64,000 nucleotides of DNA from CAYOEV01 sp964403075 (GCA_964403075.1 CAYOEV010000009.1:19390-83389), one strand, 5' to 3'; shown: positions 36,595-45,870, counted from the first letter of the stretch. Notes: generated by a model not told the origin, from the letters alone. Numbers and translations: made by a program.

Positions 36595-38022
36595 ATGGAG
36601 CAAATCAAGCAACTCAATACAGAGGAAAAAGCTCTTCAACTGAATCTGGACGATTCAATTTATGGTACCATAGCAGAAATAGGAGGCGGTCAGGAAGTGG
36701 CGGCCTATTTTTTTAAGGCAGGCGCCGCATCTGGCTCTATTGCCAAAACCATGTCGGCATACGACATGAAGTTCAGCGACGAAATATATGGCAAATGTGA
36801 CCGGTATGTTAGTGAAGGCCGGGTGAAGCAGATGCTGGAGTGGGAATTTTCGCTTCTTACCGAGCGGCTAACCGAACGGGCGCAACGTTCCCGCTTCTTC
36901 GCCTTTTCCAATACTGTAGAGACGATCAATTACGCCCGCACCAATGAAGGTGGAGGCTGGATGGGCATTCGTTTTTTTAAGCGTCCTGGGCAGGAAATAC
37001 CCAACCAGTGTACGTTGCACGTCAACCTAAAAGACAATCAACCACATTGGCAGCAAAATGCATTGGGCAAACTTGGTGTAAACCTGATTCACTCTTGCTA
37101 TGCTTTTGATAATCCGGAGGACATCATCAATCATTTGCGCGACAATATCCATCCCAGCAGGGTAGAAATTGATTTCTTCAGTATTCAGGGTGCCGACTAT
37201 GCCGACGCAGACACCCGGCTGCTCAGCCTTTCGCTTGTAAGAAAAGGACTCTCCCATGCCGTCATGTTCAACGCCAAAGGCAAGGTCATGCAGGCATCGG
37301 AGTCACTTTACCGTAAAAATATACTCGTACTACGTGGCAGGTTTCGCCCAGTTACCCATGTGAATGTAGACATGATGATCTCCGCCATGCGTGAGTTCAG
37401 ACGAGAAAAAGACGTCAACATTGATGCCATATTTCCGCTGATTGAACTCACCCTCAATGACCTGACAATGGGTGGTGACCTTGATGAAAGTGATTTTCTG
37501 GAACGGGTGGACGTACTCAGCGCATTGGGGCAAACAGTGATGATCACAGACTTTCAGGAACATTACAAAATTGCGTCTTACCTGACCAAATTCACGCGCA
37601 AAGCCAAGATAGGGCTGGTACTGGGAGTAAATAACCTCAATCAGATTTTCAATGAGAAATATTACGACAACCTCACGGGAGGTATCCTGGAGTCATTCAG
37701 CAGGCTATTTGGGAGTAATTCCAAACTGCTCATCTACCCTGCTTTCAAGCCTGGAACGCAACATATCATAGACCTGGATTCTTTTCAACCACCCCCTCAC
37801 CTGATACACCTTTTCGAACATTTTAAAAGCAACCAACAGATTACTTCCATCCATGGGGCTAAACTTGAAAACCTACACATCATTTCAGACGAAGTACTGG
37901 AAATGATCGAAAAAGGCCATGATGGCTGGGAAGCGTTTGTTCCACAGCGAGTGGTCAATCTTATCAAAAGTCAATCTCTATTCAATTACCAATCCAGATC
38001 CCCGGAAAAAGCAGAAGCCTGA
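36595..38022 (+). CDS. Conserved protein of unclear function
   Basis: 475 residues, no signal peptide or membrane helix. Striking conserved-looking blocks are YGTIAEIGGGQEVAAYFFKAGAASGSIAKTMSAYDM near the start, GRFRPVTHVNVDMM near residue 245 and GGILESFSRLFGSNSKLLIYP near 360. From memory, homologues in Bacteroidota and some Proteobacteria are labelled nicotinate-nucleotide adenylyltransferase, but I see neither an HxGH-type nor an ISSTxxR motif of that enzyme family, so the label looks unsupported. It starts a transcription unit of its own. Function unknown; the abundance of invariant-looking Gly-rich motifs argues for an enzyme or nucleotide-linked role. Confidence 0.8.
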   Translation: MEQIKQLNTEEKALQLNLDDSIYGTIAEIGGGQEVAAYFFKAGAASGSIAKTMSAYDMKFSDEIYGKCDRYVSEGRVKQMLEWEFSLLTERLTERAQRSRFFAFSNTVETINYARTNEGGGWMGIRFFKRPGQEIPNQCTLHVNLKDNQPHWQQNALGKLGVNLIHSCYAFDNPEDIINHLRDNIHPSRVEIDFFSIQGADYADADTRLLSLSLVRKGLSHAVMFNAKGKVMQASESLYRKNILVLRGRFRPVTHVNVDMMISAMREFRREKDVNIDAIFPLIELTLNDLTMGGDLDESDFLERVDVLSALGQTVMITDFQEHYKIASYLTKFTRKAKIGLVLGVNNLNQIFNEKYYDNLTGGILESFSRLFGSNSKLLIYPAFKPGTQHIIDLDSFQPPPHLIHLFEHFKSNQQITSIHGAKLENLHIISDEVLEMIEKGHDGWEAFVPQRVVNLIKSQSLFNYQSRSPEKAEA

Positions 38023-38043
38023 TACATTCAAAAGCAAATAATC

Positions 38044-38072
38044 TTTGGGTTTAAAAAGAGCGTCTATATTTG
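38044..38072 (+). promoter_or_regulatory. Promoter of the Na+ symporter gene
   Basis: TTTG at 38044-38047, 17-base spacer, then TATATTTG at 38065-38072, an exact TAnnTTTG box. The ATG follows 20 bases later. Confidence 0.68.
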
Positions 38073-38092
38073 ACGCCTGATTTTTAAAACCT

Positions 38093-39487
38093 ATGAGCAG
38101 CAGAGGAGCATTTTCTAGTAAGGCGGGATTTATATTGGCAGCCGCAGGGTCAGCCGTAGGCCTGGGCAACATTTGGGGGTTCCCTTACGAAGTGGGCCAG
38201 GGCGGCGGCGCGGCCTTCGTGATCATCTATCTGTTTTTTTGTTTCGTCCTCTGCTTTCCCGTGATGGTAACTGAAATCGCCATTGGAAGAAAAACCCAAA
38301 AAAATCCCTACGGTGCCTTCAACAGCCTCGGCTTCAAAAAGTGGCGAGGACTTGGTCTTCTGGGCATTCTTAGCGGATTCCTCATCCTTTCTTTTTACAA
38401 CGTTATCGCCGGTTGGGCTTTTGGCTACGTGTTTGAAATGATCGTTGGCAACTTTGCCATCTCTGAATCCTTTGGCGACTACATCAAGGATGTTTTTAAG
38501 GTGGGCGCTTACGGGCTTGTATTTATGGCGGTCACCGCTTTTGTGGTATCCAAGGGAATATCTGGAGGTATTGAAAAAGCCGCCAAGATCCTCATGCCCA
38601 CCCTCATCGTTATGATGTTGGCACTGGTTATTTATGGACTTACCCTACCCAACGCCATAGATGGCTTACGTTTTTACCTCGTACCTGACTTTAGTAAAAT
38701 CAATGCCTCAGTGGTTTATAACGCCATGGGGCAGGCCTTCTTCTCCCTTTCATTGGGTATGGGTGCGTTAATTACCTATGGAAGCTATGTGGGCAAAAAC
38801 GACAACATCGTGAGCTCTGCAGCACTAATTACACTCACTGATGTGGGCATAGCCCTGATTGCCGGCCTGATGATTTTCCCACTTATTGGTTTTATGAGCG
38901 GGGGCACCATGGAGGGGGCCGGCGGTGGACCGGGACTGATTTTTGTCACCTTACCTGAAATTTTTGGTTCCATCGGCGGTACACTCGGATCGATCGTGGG
39001 CACCACCTTTTTCCTTTTACTCTGTTTTGCTGCCCTGACCTCCACTGTTTCTCTGCTGGAAGTACCCATCGCCTTTGTAGTAGACGAAATGAAGGTACGC
39101 CGCAAGAAAGCAGCCTGGATGGTATCCTTGATTATTTTTATTGTTGGTATTCCATCCCTGCTGGGCAATGGGTATTCCCCATTTTTTAGCACCCAATTCA
39201 TTACTTATAAATCAGGTGGAGTAGACACAGACTTTTTGTCTTTCATTGCCGCTCTGGCAAATGACACCATCTTGCCACTCGGCGGTTGCCTAATCGCCTT
39301 TTTTGCGGCTCATGTGTGGAAGAAGCACCATCTGGACGAAGAGCTATCGAATGGTGCCCCGGGATACAAAAATTCCCTAATTCAAAAATATTTGAATGTA
39401 ACCGTTGGATACTTCGCCCCTATCGTACTGGCCACCTTGTTTATACTGACTGTATTGTTCAAGTTCTTTGGCATTGAACTTCTTTAA
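38093..39487 (+). CDS. Neurotransmitter:sodium symporter (NSS) family transporter
   Basis: 464 residues with about 11-12 membrane helices. The first helix carries the NSS signature FILAAAGSAVGLGNIWGFPYEVGQGGGAAF, which forms the Na+ and substrate site. Bacterial members such as LeuT and MhsT import amino acids with Na+; the substrate here cannot be read. The gene has its own promoter. The opposite-strand gene at 39492 ends 4 bp after this stop. Confidence 0.94.
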   Translation: MSSRGAFSSKAGFILAAAGSAVGLGNIWGFPYEVGQGGGAAFVIIYLFFCFVLCFPVMVTEIAIGRKTQKNPYGAFNSLGFKKWRGLGLLGILSGFLILSFYNVIAGWAFGYVFEMIVGNFAISESFGDYIKDVFKVGAYGLVFMAVTAFVVSKGISGGIEKAAKILMPTLIVMMLALVIYGLTLPNAIDGLRFYLVPDFSKINASVVYNAMGQAFFSLSLGMGALITYGSYVGKNDNIVSSAALITLTDVGIALIAGLMIFPLIGFMSGGTMEGAGGGPGLIFVTLPEIFGSIGGTLGSIVGTTFFLLLCFAALTSTVSLLEVPIAFVVDEMKVRRKKAAWMVSLIIFIVGIPSLLGNGYSPFFSTQFITYKSGGVDTDFLSFIAALANDTILPLGGCLIAFFAAHVWKKHHLDEELSNGAPGYKNSLIQKYLNVTVGYFAPIVLATLFILTVLFKFFGIELL

Positions 39488-39491
39488 AAAT

Positions 39492-40286
39492 TCACTTCCT
39501 AAAGCTCTTCAGAAATTTCTCGTCAAAGATGATGACATATTCACCCTTGGGCAGGCTGGAAATATTGATCCGGTTGCTTTGCCCTTGTAGCACCATTTCA
39601 TTGGCTCCATCCACCACTTCAAACGAAGCCGCACGAGATAATATCAGTTCGTCACCCGCCCGGGTAACTCTTACCTTCTCTGCATAATAGGCCATCTCTA
39701 CCTCTGGTGAATACTGGTAGGTGCCATCATCCTCCTCGTATCTGATCCGAAATTTATTCACACCCTCTATAAACAAAGGAAAACTGGCGTAGCTAGATCC
39801 TCCGAAAATACCTCGGGCGGCCAACGTATCTATGACGTCCCAATAATCTAATTCATACCGTTGCACCAGGTATTTTCCATCGGGTTGCTCCCCTTTAGAC
39901 GACCAGTTTAGTACCGAATCATTTACATCCACATTCAAAAAGCGGAAATTATTGTGGTATCGAATGGCCTCTGGATTTAAAATTTTAGGGGTGTGCACAC
40001 TGTCTTGATAAAAAATTCGCACACTTACCGGCACATAACGCTCCAATCCCTTGAAATCGATCACCAGGGCACTGACGTTGTAGTTCATTTTGAGGGGCCG
40101 ATCATTGATGGTCATACGATCTACGATGAATCTCCTGCTAACGGCAGAGTAAGGGTTTTGCACATACAATGCCTCCCCACGGTATACCCCAGCCAATCTG
40201 ATTGCCAGCTGCTGATCTACCTGTGCGCAGGCGACGCCAGAGCTCCAGACAATTCCTAAGAAGTACAGTAACCTGACCATGAGCAT
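39492..40286 (-). CDS. Exported protein of unknown function
   Basis: 264 residues from ATG at 40284-40286, chosen because it gives a signal peptide ending ACAQ and because the promoter box at 40313-40320 excludes the longer frame from 40370. The mature part is beta-rich without recognisable enzyme motifs. The C-terminus (NRINISSLPKGEYVIIF, then a basic end) resembles the last strands of a T9SS type A sorting domain, although the YPNP motif is missing. It is convergent with the Na+ symporter gene and divergent from the DUF4136 lipoprotein. I cannot assign a function. Confidence 0.72.
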   Translation of the reverse strand: MLMVRLLYFLGIVWSSGVACAQVDQQLAIRLAGVYRGEALYVQNPYSAVSRRFIVDRMTINDRPLKMNYNVSALVIDFKGLERYVPVSVRIFYQDSVHTPKILNPEAIRYHNNFRFLNVDVNDSVLNWSSKGEQPDGKYLVQRYELDYWDVIDTLAARGIFGGSSYASFPLFIEGVNKFRIRYEEDDGTYQYSPEVEMAYYAEKVRVTRAGDELILSRAASFEVVDGANEMVLQGQSNRINISSLPKGEYVIIFDEKFLKSFRK

Positions 40287-40312
40287 TAATCTGCCTGTGA
40301 TTCGCGTATAAA

Positions 40313-40320
40313 CAAATATA
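40313..40320 (-). promoter_or_regulatory. -7 box for the exported protein (minus strand)
   Basis: On the minus strand TATATTTG, an exact TAnnTTTG match, 26 bases before the start. It abuts a plus-strand box at 40321. Confidence 0.5.
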
Positions 40321-40328
40321 TACCTTTG
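40321..40328 (+). promoter_or_regulatory. -7 box for the DUF4136 lipoprotein gene
   Basis: TACCTTTG, an exact TAnnTTTG match, 62 bases before the ATG and directly back to back with the minus-strand box, so the two divergent promoters probably compete. Confidence 0.5.
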
Positions 40329-40390
40329 CTTGTATTTGATGGGGCAATGCACATACCACATCATCATCATTAATTTTAATTTAGTGCCTC

Positions 40391-40987
40391 ATGAAAATCT
40401 TTTGTATTGCACTAGGCCTTTTGTTGCTTTCTTCCTGTGCACCCGAACCCATTGCATTTTTAAGTGATAAAGCGCGCTTTCAGGATTATGAATCATTTAA
40501 ACTCCTCAGTCCAAAGCTTAATCGCACCAACCTGGGTCAAAACAGTGCCACTCTTATCGATGATATGGAATACTGGCTACGGTACGGCATGCGCGAAAGA
40601 GATTTCGAAGAAAACAACCTGAGTCCCGATCTGATCCTGCGCTACGACCTGGTCACCAACCGTGGAACCAGCACGAGTGTCTCCCCAGGTTTTGGTTATG
40701 CCATTGCAAATACCCGTACCTTCCTGGAGTCTACCATTATTCTGGAATTGATTAGCACAGAAACCAATAAAATGATCTGGCAAAGTAGTTATGACTTGAG
40801 TCAAAAATCCGGTAAAAGAAGCCGCGAGGCTACTGAAAGTGCCATCACGGACATGTTTTATACTTTTCCATACCGCGCCGGATCAAAAAAACTGGATGAA
40901 GATCTGGCAGACTTCCGGGCTGGCCGTAAAAAGGTAAAGGCCCGACAGAAAGCAGAACGGAAAGCTGAAAAGGCACGCCAACTATAA
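40391..40987 (+). CDS. DUF4136-type lipoprotein
   Basis: 198 residues with a lipoprotein signal (LLLLSSC, Cys16). The mature part has the DUF4136 look: DKARFQDYESFKLL near the start, then a beta/alpha core with DLILRYDLVTNRGT and ILELISTETNKMIWQSSYD. The last 35 residues are very rich in Lys, Arg and Ala (AGRKKVKARQKAERKAEKARQ), unusual for the family and possibly binding a polyanion. Family function is not established. It ends 5 bp before the antiporter gene and is probably co-transcribed with it. Confidence 0.78.
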   Translation: MKIFCIALGLLLLSSCAPEPIAFLSDKARFQDYESFKLLSPKLNRTNLGQNSATLIDDMEYWLRYGMRERDFEENNLSPDLILRYDLVTNRGTSTSVSPGFGYAIANTRTFLESTIILELISTETNKMIWQSSYDLSQKSGKRSREATESAITDMFYTFPYRAGSKKLDEDLADFRAGRKKVKARQKAERKAEKARQL

Positions 40988-40992
40988 TTTTT

Positions 40993-42396
40993 ATGGATCA
41001 TTACGGCTTCTGGTCGCTGGTACCTCCACTCCTGGCCATTGTTATGGCCATCACTACCCGGCAAGTCATCTTTTCCCTCACCCTCGGTATTTTCGCCGGC
41101 TGGCTCATTCTCTCCGGAGGTCGGCCAATCACAGCCTTCCTGGGCACGCTGGATGCACTGGTCAGTGTATTTAAGAGTGAAGGAAACACCCGTACGGTAT
41201 TTTTCACGCTGTTCATTGGTGCCTTAATTGCCTTGATGCGACACGTAGGCGGCGTCAACGGATTCACCCAATGGATTACCCGACGATTTGAGAACAGTCG
41301 GCATCCCAACCGAAGGCTTCAAATGGGCGCTGCCACCGTCGGCTTTCTTTTGTTCATTGAATCCAATATTTCCATTCTCACAGTAGGTACGGTTTTCCGG
41401 CCACTATTTGATCGCTACGGCTTATCGAGAGAGAAACTGGCCTACCTCGCAGATTCCAGTTCCGCCCCCAGCTGCATCCTATTTCCCATTAATGCGTGGG
41501 GTGCCTACATCATGGGCTTACTGGCCGCTTACGAGGGAATTGATCCTTTCGGCACATTGGTCGGATCTATACCTTATAACTTTTATGCCATACTCACGCT
41601 GTTGCTTGTCTTCTTTATCGCCTATTCCGGCAACGACTTTTCGGCCATGAAGCACACAAAGCCTGTGGTGGTGTCCCAAGAAATAAGTACAGGTCAAAAT
41701 GGTAATCTATGGAACATGGTTATCCCATTGCTGGTGATGGTGGGTAGCATGCCGATTTTTCTGGTATACACCGGATGGGACGCCCACGCAGCGAACGATT
41801 TGGGCGGTAGACTGTGGTCCAGCATTTCCAATGGATCTGGCGCTACTGCGGTACTGTATGCCATTGGTACTTCTCTGGTGGTGGCAGGTATTCTTTATGG
41901 CTTTCAGAAAAAACTGACACTTAAATCCTATTTCGAACAAGCCGTCGTGGGTATGGGCGAAATGGTGACCATGTCCATACTCATGGTGATGGCTTTTGCG
42001 ATTGGCAACATCTGTAACGAGATGGGCACCGGCAAATATGTGGCAGAAGTCACTGCTCAGTGGTTGTCACCGGGGCTGGCCCCCATGATCATATTCATCA
42101 CTAGCTGCTTCATTGCATTCTCTACCGGTACTTCCTGGGGCACATTCGCCATTATGATGTCCATTGCCATGCCACTTGCACTGACCATTGATGCCAATGT
42201 CTATCTGGTGGTGGCTGCCGTTTTGGGTGGTGGTGTATTTGGAGACCACTGTTCCCCCATTAGTGATACCTCATTGATAGCTTCTATCGCCGCCCAGTGC
42301 GACCACATCGACCATGTGCGCACACAACTTCCTTATGCCCTGGCTACTGGTGCACTAAGCGCACTGCTCTATCTGCTCTTAGGTTTGTGGATGTAA
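40993..42396 (+). CDS. NhaC-family Na+/H+ antiporter
   Basis: 467 residues and about 11-12 membrane helices. The PF03553 landmarks are FIESNISILTVGTVFRPLFDRY, LADSSSAPSCILFPINAWGAY and, near the end, FGDHCSPISDTSLIASIAAQCDHIDHVRTQLPYA. The family exports Na+ or exchanges organic substrates such as malate/lactate against protons. Together with the NSS symporter upstream it suggests sodium-based energetics, as in marine bacteria. Start ATG follows the lipoprotein gene by 5 bp. Confidence 0.92.
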   Translation: MDHYGFWSLVPPLLAIVMAITTRQVIFSLTLGIFAGWLILSGGRPITAFLGTLDALVSVFKSEGNTRTVFFTLFIGALIALMRHVGGVNGFTQWITRRFENSRHPNRRLQMGAATVGFLLFIESNISILTVGTVFRPLFDRYGLSREKLAYLADSSSAPSCILFPINAWGAYIMGLLAAYEGIDPFGTLVGSIPYNFYAILTLLLVFFIAYSGNDFSAMKHTKPVVVSQEISTGQNGNLWNMVIPLLVMVGSMPIFLVYTGWDAHAANDLGGRLWSSISNGSGATAVLYAIGTSLVVAGILYGFQKKLTLKSYFEQAVVGMGEMVTMSILMVMAFAIGNICNEMGTGKYVAEVTAQWLSPGLAPMIIFITSCFIAFSTGTSWGTFAIMMSIAMPLALTIDANVYLVVAAVLGGGVFGDHCSPISDTSLIASIAAQCDHIDHVRTQLPYALATGALSALLYLLLGLWM

Positions 42397-42451
42397 AAAA
42401 ACTTCCACGCTAGTAAAAAAAAGAATAAAGACCCCCTACTCTAACAAGAAA

Positions 42452-42814
42452 TCAATCTTTCGGCTTGTCTTGTTTTTTCGGTGCAGCCTTTTTCGGGGCG
42501 GCCTTTTTCTCTGCCCTAGGCTGTACTGGTTTGTCAGGCGTTGACGTTTCGGACTCTACCGCCGTCTTCTTTTCGGCTGCAGGTGCCACTTTTTTGGTTG
42601 CTGCCGACTTGGGCGCTGCTTCTTTGGCTACAGGGGCTTTCTCCGCCTTGGGTGCTGTCTTTTGGGCTTTTTTCTTGGCAAATTCTGCCTTGATGGCTTC
42701 CACATCCACTTGCTTTACCGGAGGCTGCGCATTCAGTAATTTGATACGCTTTAATTTGGCCTTGGCTCTCGCCACATTTTTCCGACCTTTTCTTTCTAAT
42801 CTGGTAACCGCCAT
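42452..42814 (-). CDS. Small Lys/Ala/Pro-rich basic protein
   Basis: 120 residues from ATG at 42812-42814. A promoter at 42842-42873 rules out the longer frame from 42889. The first 45 residues (MAVTRLERKGRKNVARAK and VDVEAIKAEFAKKK) look like a conserved Bacteroidota small-protein head. The rest is low-complexity KKAAPKK-type sequence resembling the histone H1-like tails of bacterial nucleoid proteins, with interspersed Glu and Thr. Probable nucleic-acid or ribosome association; this is inference from composition. The divergent neighbour is hisS. Confidence 0.78.
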   Translation of the reverse strand: MAVTRLERKGRKNVARAKAKLKRIKLLNAQPPVKQVDVEAIKAEFAKKKAQKTAPKAEKAPVAKEAAPKSAATKKVAPAAEKKTAVESETSTPDKPVQPRAEKKAAPKKAAPKKQDKPKD

Positions 42815-42841
42815 CGTTGGGTATTTTTTGAAATCGAGGTG

Positions 42842-42873
42842 CAAATTTAGCTGATTCCATAGTTTTGTCCAAA
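42842..42873 (-). promoter_or_regulatory. Promoter of the small basic protein gene
   Basis: Reading the minus strand: TTTG at 42873-42870, a 20-base spacer, TAAATTTG at 42849-42842. Both elements match the Bacteroidota consensus. Transcription would begin near 42835. Confidence 0.72.
42860..42867 (+). promoter_or_regulatory. Candidate -7 box for hisS
   Basis: TAGTTTTG, exact TAnnTTTG, lying inside the spacer of the opposite-strand promoter. It is 15 bases before the hisS ATG, so the leader would be very short. Confidence 0.5.
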
Positions 42874-42882
42874 CTTTGTGAC

Positions 42883-44238
42883 ATGTCAAAAACCAAACCC
42901 ACGTTACCCAAAGGAACCCGGGATTTCGGACCCCTTGAATCGGCCAGGCGGCAGTACGTCATCCAGACCATTCGCAAGCTTTTTCTGGCTTACGGTTTTG
43001 CGCAAATAGAGACACCCACCATGGAGAATCTCTCGGTACTCACTGGCAAGTACGGAGATGAAGGGGACAAACTTATTTTCAGGGTGCTTAATTCCGGCGA
43101 CTTTTTAAGTAAGGTGCCGGAGTCCTTACATTCACATGCCTCACAACTCATGCCATACATCACAGAAAAAGGCTTGAGGTATGACCTTACAGTCCCCTTT
43201 GCCCGCTATGTCGCGGCCCACCAACATGCCCTGACTTTTCCATTTAAGCGGTTTCAAATTCAACCGGTCTATCGGGCAGATCGACCCCAAAAGAGTCGCT
43301 ACCGCGAATTTTACCAGTGCGACGCCGACATCATCGGCAGCCGATCCATCTGGTCGGAAGTAGAATTGACTTTGTTGGTTCATGATGTTTTCAAGGCACT
43401 CAGGCTCGAGGATTTTAGTTTTCGGGTGAACCACCGGCAGATCCTTGCCGGCCTGGCAGAATATGTGGGTCTAAAAGACAACCTCATGGCTTTTTCGGTG
43501 GAGTTGGATAAGCTGGACAAAGTAGGTATAGACAATGTAGTAGCCGCCTTGGTCACTGCAGGAGCACAAGCGCCAAGGGTAAAGGAAGTTCTGGACTTTG
43601 TTCAGGAGCAGCATCCGTTGGATACTGCGTTGTCCATCTTAGCAGAAAAATTTCAGTGTCACCATCTCGAGGACGTGAAAGCTTATTTTAGCCAAATCTC
43701 CGACTTTGAGGAAAGGTCCCTGCAGGTAAGCCTGGACCTAAGTCTGGCCCGGGGGCTTACCTATTACACAGGCATGGTTTTCGAAGTTAAGCCCACTTCG
43801 GTAGCTATCGGTAGCATCTCCGGTGGAGGTAGATACGACGATTTAACTGGCATTTTCGGGCTTGATGATGTCTCCGGTGTTGGTATTTCGTTTGGTCTGG
43901 ACCGGATCTATGACGTTCTGCATCAACTGGATCTTTTTCCATTAAACGTGAGCTCCCGACCGAGGGTACTTTTGGCACACTTCAATGATGCCACCCTGCG
44001 TGCGGCAAGCCAAATGGCCATGCGCTTTCGGGATGCTGGTCTGGCAACAGAAATATATCCGGAACCTGCCAAGCTAAAAAAGCAGTTGAATTATGCCGAT
44101 AAAACTGATATACCTTTCGTGTTAATCGTGGGTGAAGACGAACTGGCCCAGGGCCGATTTCAGTTGAAAGACATGAAAAATGGAAACAGCCAGGAGCTTT
44201 CTGAGGTTGAAATTCAGGATTTTATCCTGAACGGCTAA
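42883..44238 (+). CDS. hisS: Histidyl-tRNA synthetase
   Basis: 451 residues from ATG at 42883 (MSKTKPTLPKGTRDFGP); six more codons are open upstream but overlap the promoter. Class II motifs: motif 2 region RFQIQPVYRADRPQKSRYREFYQCDADIIG, the histidine-specific LARGLTYYTGMVFEV and GGGRYDDLTGIFG, and motif 3 GVGISFGLDRIYDVL. The C-terminal anticodon-binding domain starts near residue 355 (PRVLLAHFND). Standard length. Confidence 0.97.
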   Translation: MSKTKPTLPKGTRDFGPLESARRQYVIQTIRKLFLAYGFAQIETPTMENLSVLTGKYGDEGDKLIFRVLNSGDFLSKVPESLHSHASQLMPYITEKGLRYDLTVPFARYVAAHQHALTFPFKRFQIQPVYRADRPQKSRYREFYQCDADIIGSRSIWSEVELTLLVHDVFKALRLEDFSFRVNHRQILAGLAEYVGLKDNLMAFSVELDKLDKVGIDNVVAALVTAGAQAPRVKEVLDFVQEQHPLDTALSILAEKFQCHHLEDVKAYFSQISDFEERSLQVSLDLSLARGLTYYTGMVFEVKPTSVAIGSISGGGRYDDLTGIFGLDDVSGVGISFGLDRIYDVLHQLDLFPLNVSSRPRVLLAHFNDATLRAASQMAMRFRDAGLATEIYPEPAKLKKQLNYADKTDIPFVLIVGEDELAQGRFQLKDMKNGNSQELSEVEIQDFILNG

Positions 44239-44267
44239 TTTTAGCCGCTGAGTCGCGTTGATACAAT

Positions 44268-45864
44268 ATGAGAACGGTCGGTTGCTTGCTTACCCTAATA
44301 CCCTTGATGGCCTGGAGTCAGGTGAGCAAGGAGGGGCGCTTTTCGGTCGACTATGCGAGGGGTTGCGCGCCATTGACCGTGAATGTGACAGAGATGGATG
44401 CATTTGGTGCCATCAGCAGGCAGTATTTTTATGAAAACAGTGTAGACGTAACCAATAGCACCACCCACACCTACAACGAACCCGGCATTTACCAGTTGGT
44501 ACAACTTGTAGGAATTGATGTGATCCCAAAAACTGATACCCTGCAGATCGAGGTATTTCCACCGGCAGATCCCCAGGCTTCTTTTCTCATCTGCAATGAC
44601 AATAAAATTTTAGTCACCCACTCGGATACGTTATACGACCAACTGGAGGTACGATTTTTCGGAGGCACCAATATCCTTTTAAATCCAGAAGACNNNNNNN
44701 NNNCACCAGTTTGTGGATCCCATGAATGCCAGTTTTGATATCGAAGGTTTTTTTCTGGGTGGTCCGGGGAATTGTGCCACAGTATCCCACACGGTCAACT
44801 CCAGTAGCACACTTCTAACACCGGAAATTGAGGATTTACAGGTTTTGGCCAGTTGTGAAAATCAGTTCCTTGCCACCGCCACGATTGGTAACCCGCAGCC
44901 TGTGCGCTACCAGGCCCAAATACAATTAAATGGGGGTGCCTGGCAAAACATCCAAAGTGGCCGTTTGCCCAACGTCTTCCAACTGGACCTCCCCCCCATT
45001 CCAGACGGGGCATCGGTATGTTTTCGTTTGAACAGCCTCAACATTTGTGATGGCACCTTCATTACAGGTGTGGAGCAGTGCATCGATGAGGTGAACGTTG
45101 ATCCGGTGCAAAACCTGTACAGTAGTTTTACCCCCGACGGCATCGCCATCATGCTGAAGGATACGACACTAGGAAGTTACGAGATTGCACGCTCAGCGAA
45201 TGGCAGCAGCTTTTCTGTTTTGACTCAAACAACCAGCGATTTTGTGGATGACAACCTTTTTACCGGCCGACAATACCGATACCAGGTAAGTTATCTGGAT
45301 ACCTGCAACCTGAGTTGGGGTACGCTTTCCACGCAACCCCCTTACCTGACGGAAAATGAAGTGAGGGCCAATGAATATGCCGTGAATTTGGATCCTGCCA
45401 TACATGGGCTGGCAAATAATTTCACCTACCACCTTGAAATAATGGGGAATGGCAACCAGCGTACCCTGCCTTTTACCAGCAACCCACTGATCGTTTCTCT
45501 GGGTCCTGAATTTGGCAATCGCCCGCGCGCCTTCGTGGCAGGCAATAACGGCGATGTAACCATCCGTTCCAATGAAATACGTTTGCGTTATGAAATATCT
45601 ATATTCGTCCCCACTGCCTTTACCCCAAACGGTGACGGCCTGAATGACAGACTCACGGTTTTCGGTCTGGGTACATCTGCCGCACGACTGCGCATCTATA
45701 CGCGAACCGGACAGATGATACACGAAACCTATTCCAATGATCCGGGATGGGACGGCCGACTGAATGGCACGTTGGTTGACGAGGGACCCTATTCTTATGA
45801 AATAATGTTGGAAGGCTTCGATGAAGCACCCATTCGGGGTACTTTTATGGTCTTAAAGAAATAG
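44268..45864 (+). CDS. PKD-type surface protein with CHU_C (type B T9SS) tail, interrupted by assembly gap
   Basis: One gene split by ten Ns at 44694-44703. The 5' part has a signal peptide (LIPLMAWSQ) and a PKD-like domain (FSVDYARGCAPLTVNVTE, HTYNEPGIYQLVQLV). After the gap the frame changes (the placeholder length is not the true one) and continues as fibronectin-like or PKD-like repeats. It ends with the gliding-motility C-terminal domain: IFVPTAFTPNGDGLNDRLTV, then GWDGRLNG and a beta-strand to FMVLKK. That tail sends proteins through T9SS to the surface. At least 530 residues. No enzymatic motif; adhesion or motility role inferred. It starts 29 bp after hisS. Confidence 0.88.
44694..44703. 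other. Assembly gap (10 N)
   Basis: Ten Ns of probably arbitrary length inside the CHU_C gene. The reading frames on both sides differ, so the number of missing bases is not 10 modulo 3. The gap position inside a repeat-rich gene suggests a collapsed repeat. Confidence 0.99.
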
Positions 45865-45870
45865 CTACAT

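Noticed and set aside
44230..44246. CGGCTAA/TTAGCCG inverted repeat at the hisS stop codon
   Set aside because: No T run and it overlaps the stop codon; probably fortuitous.
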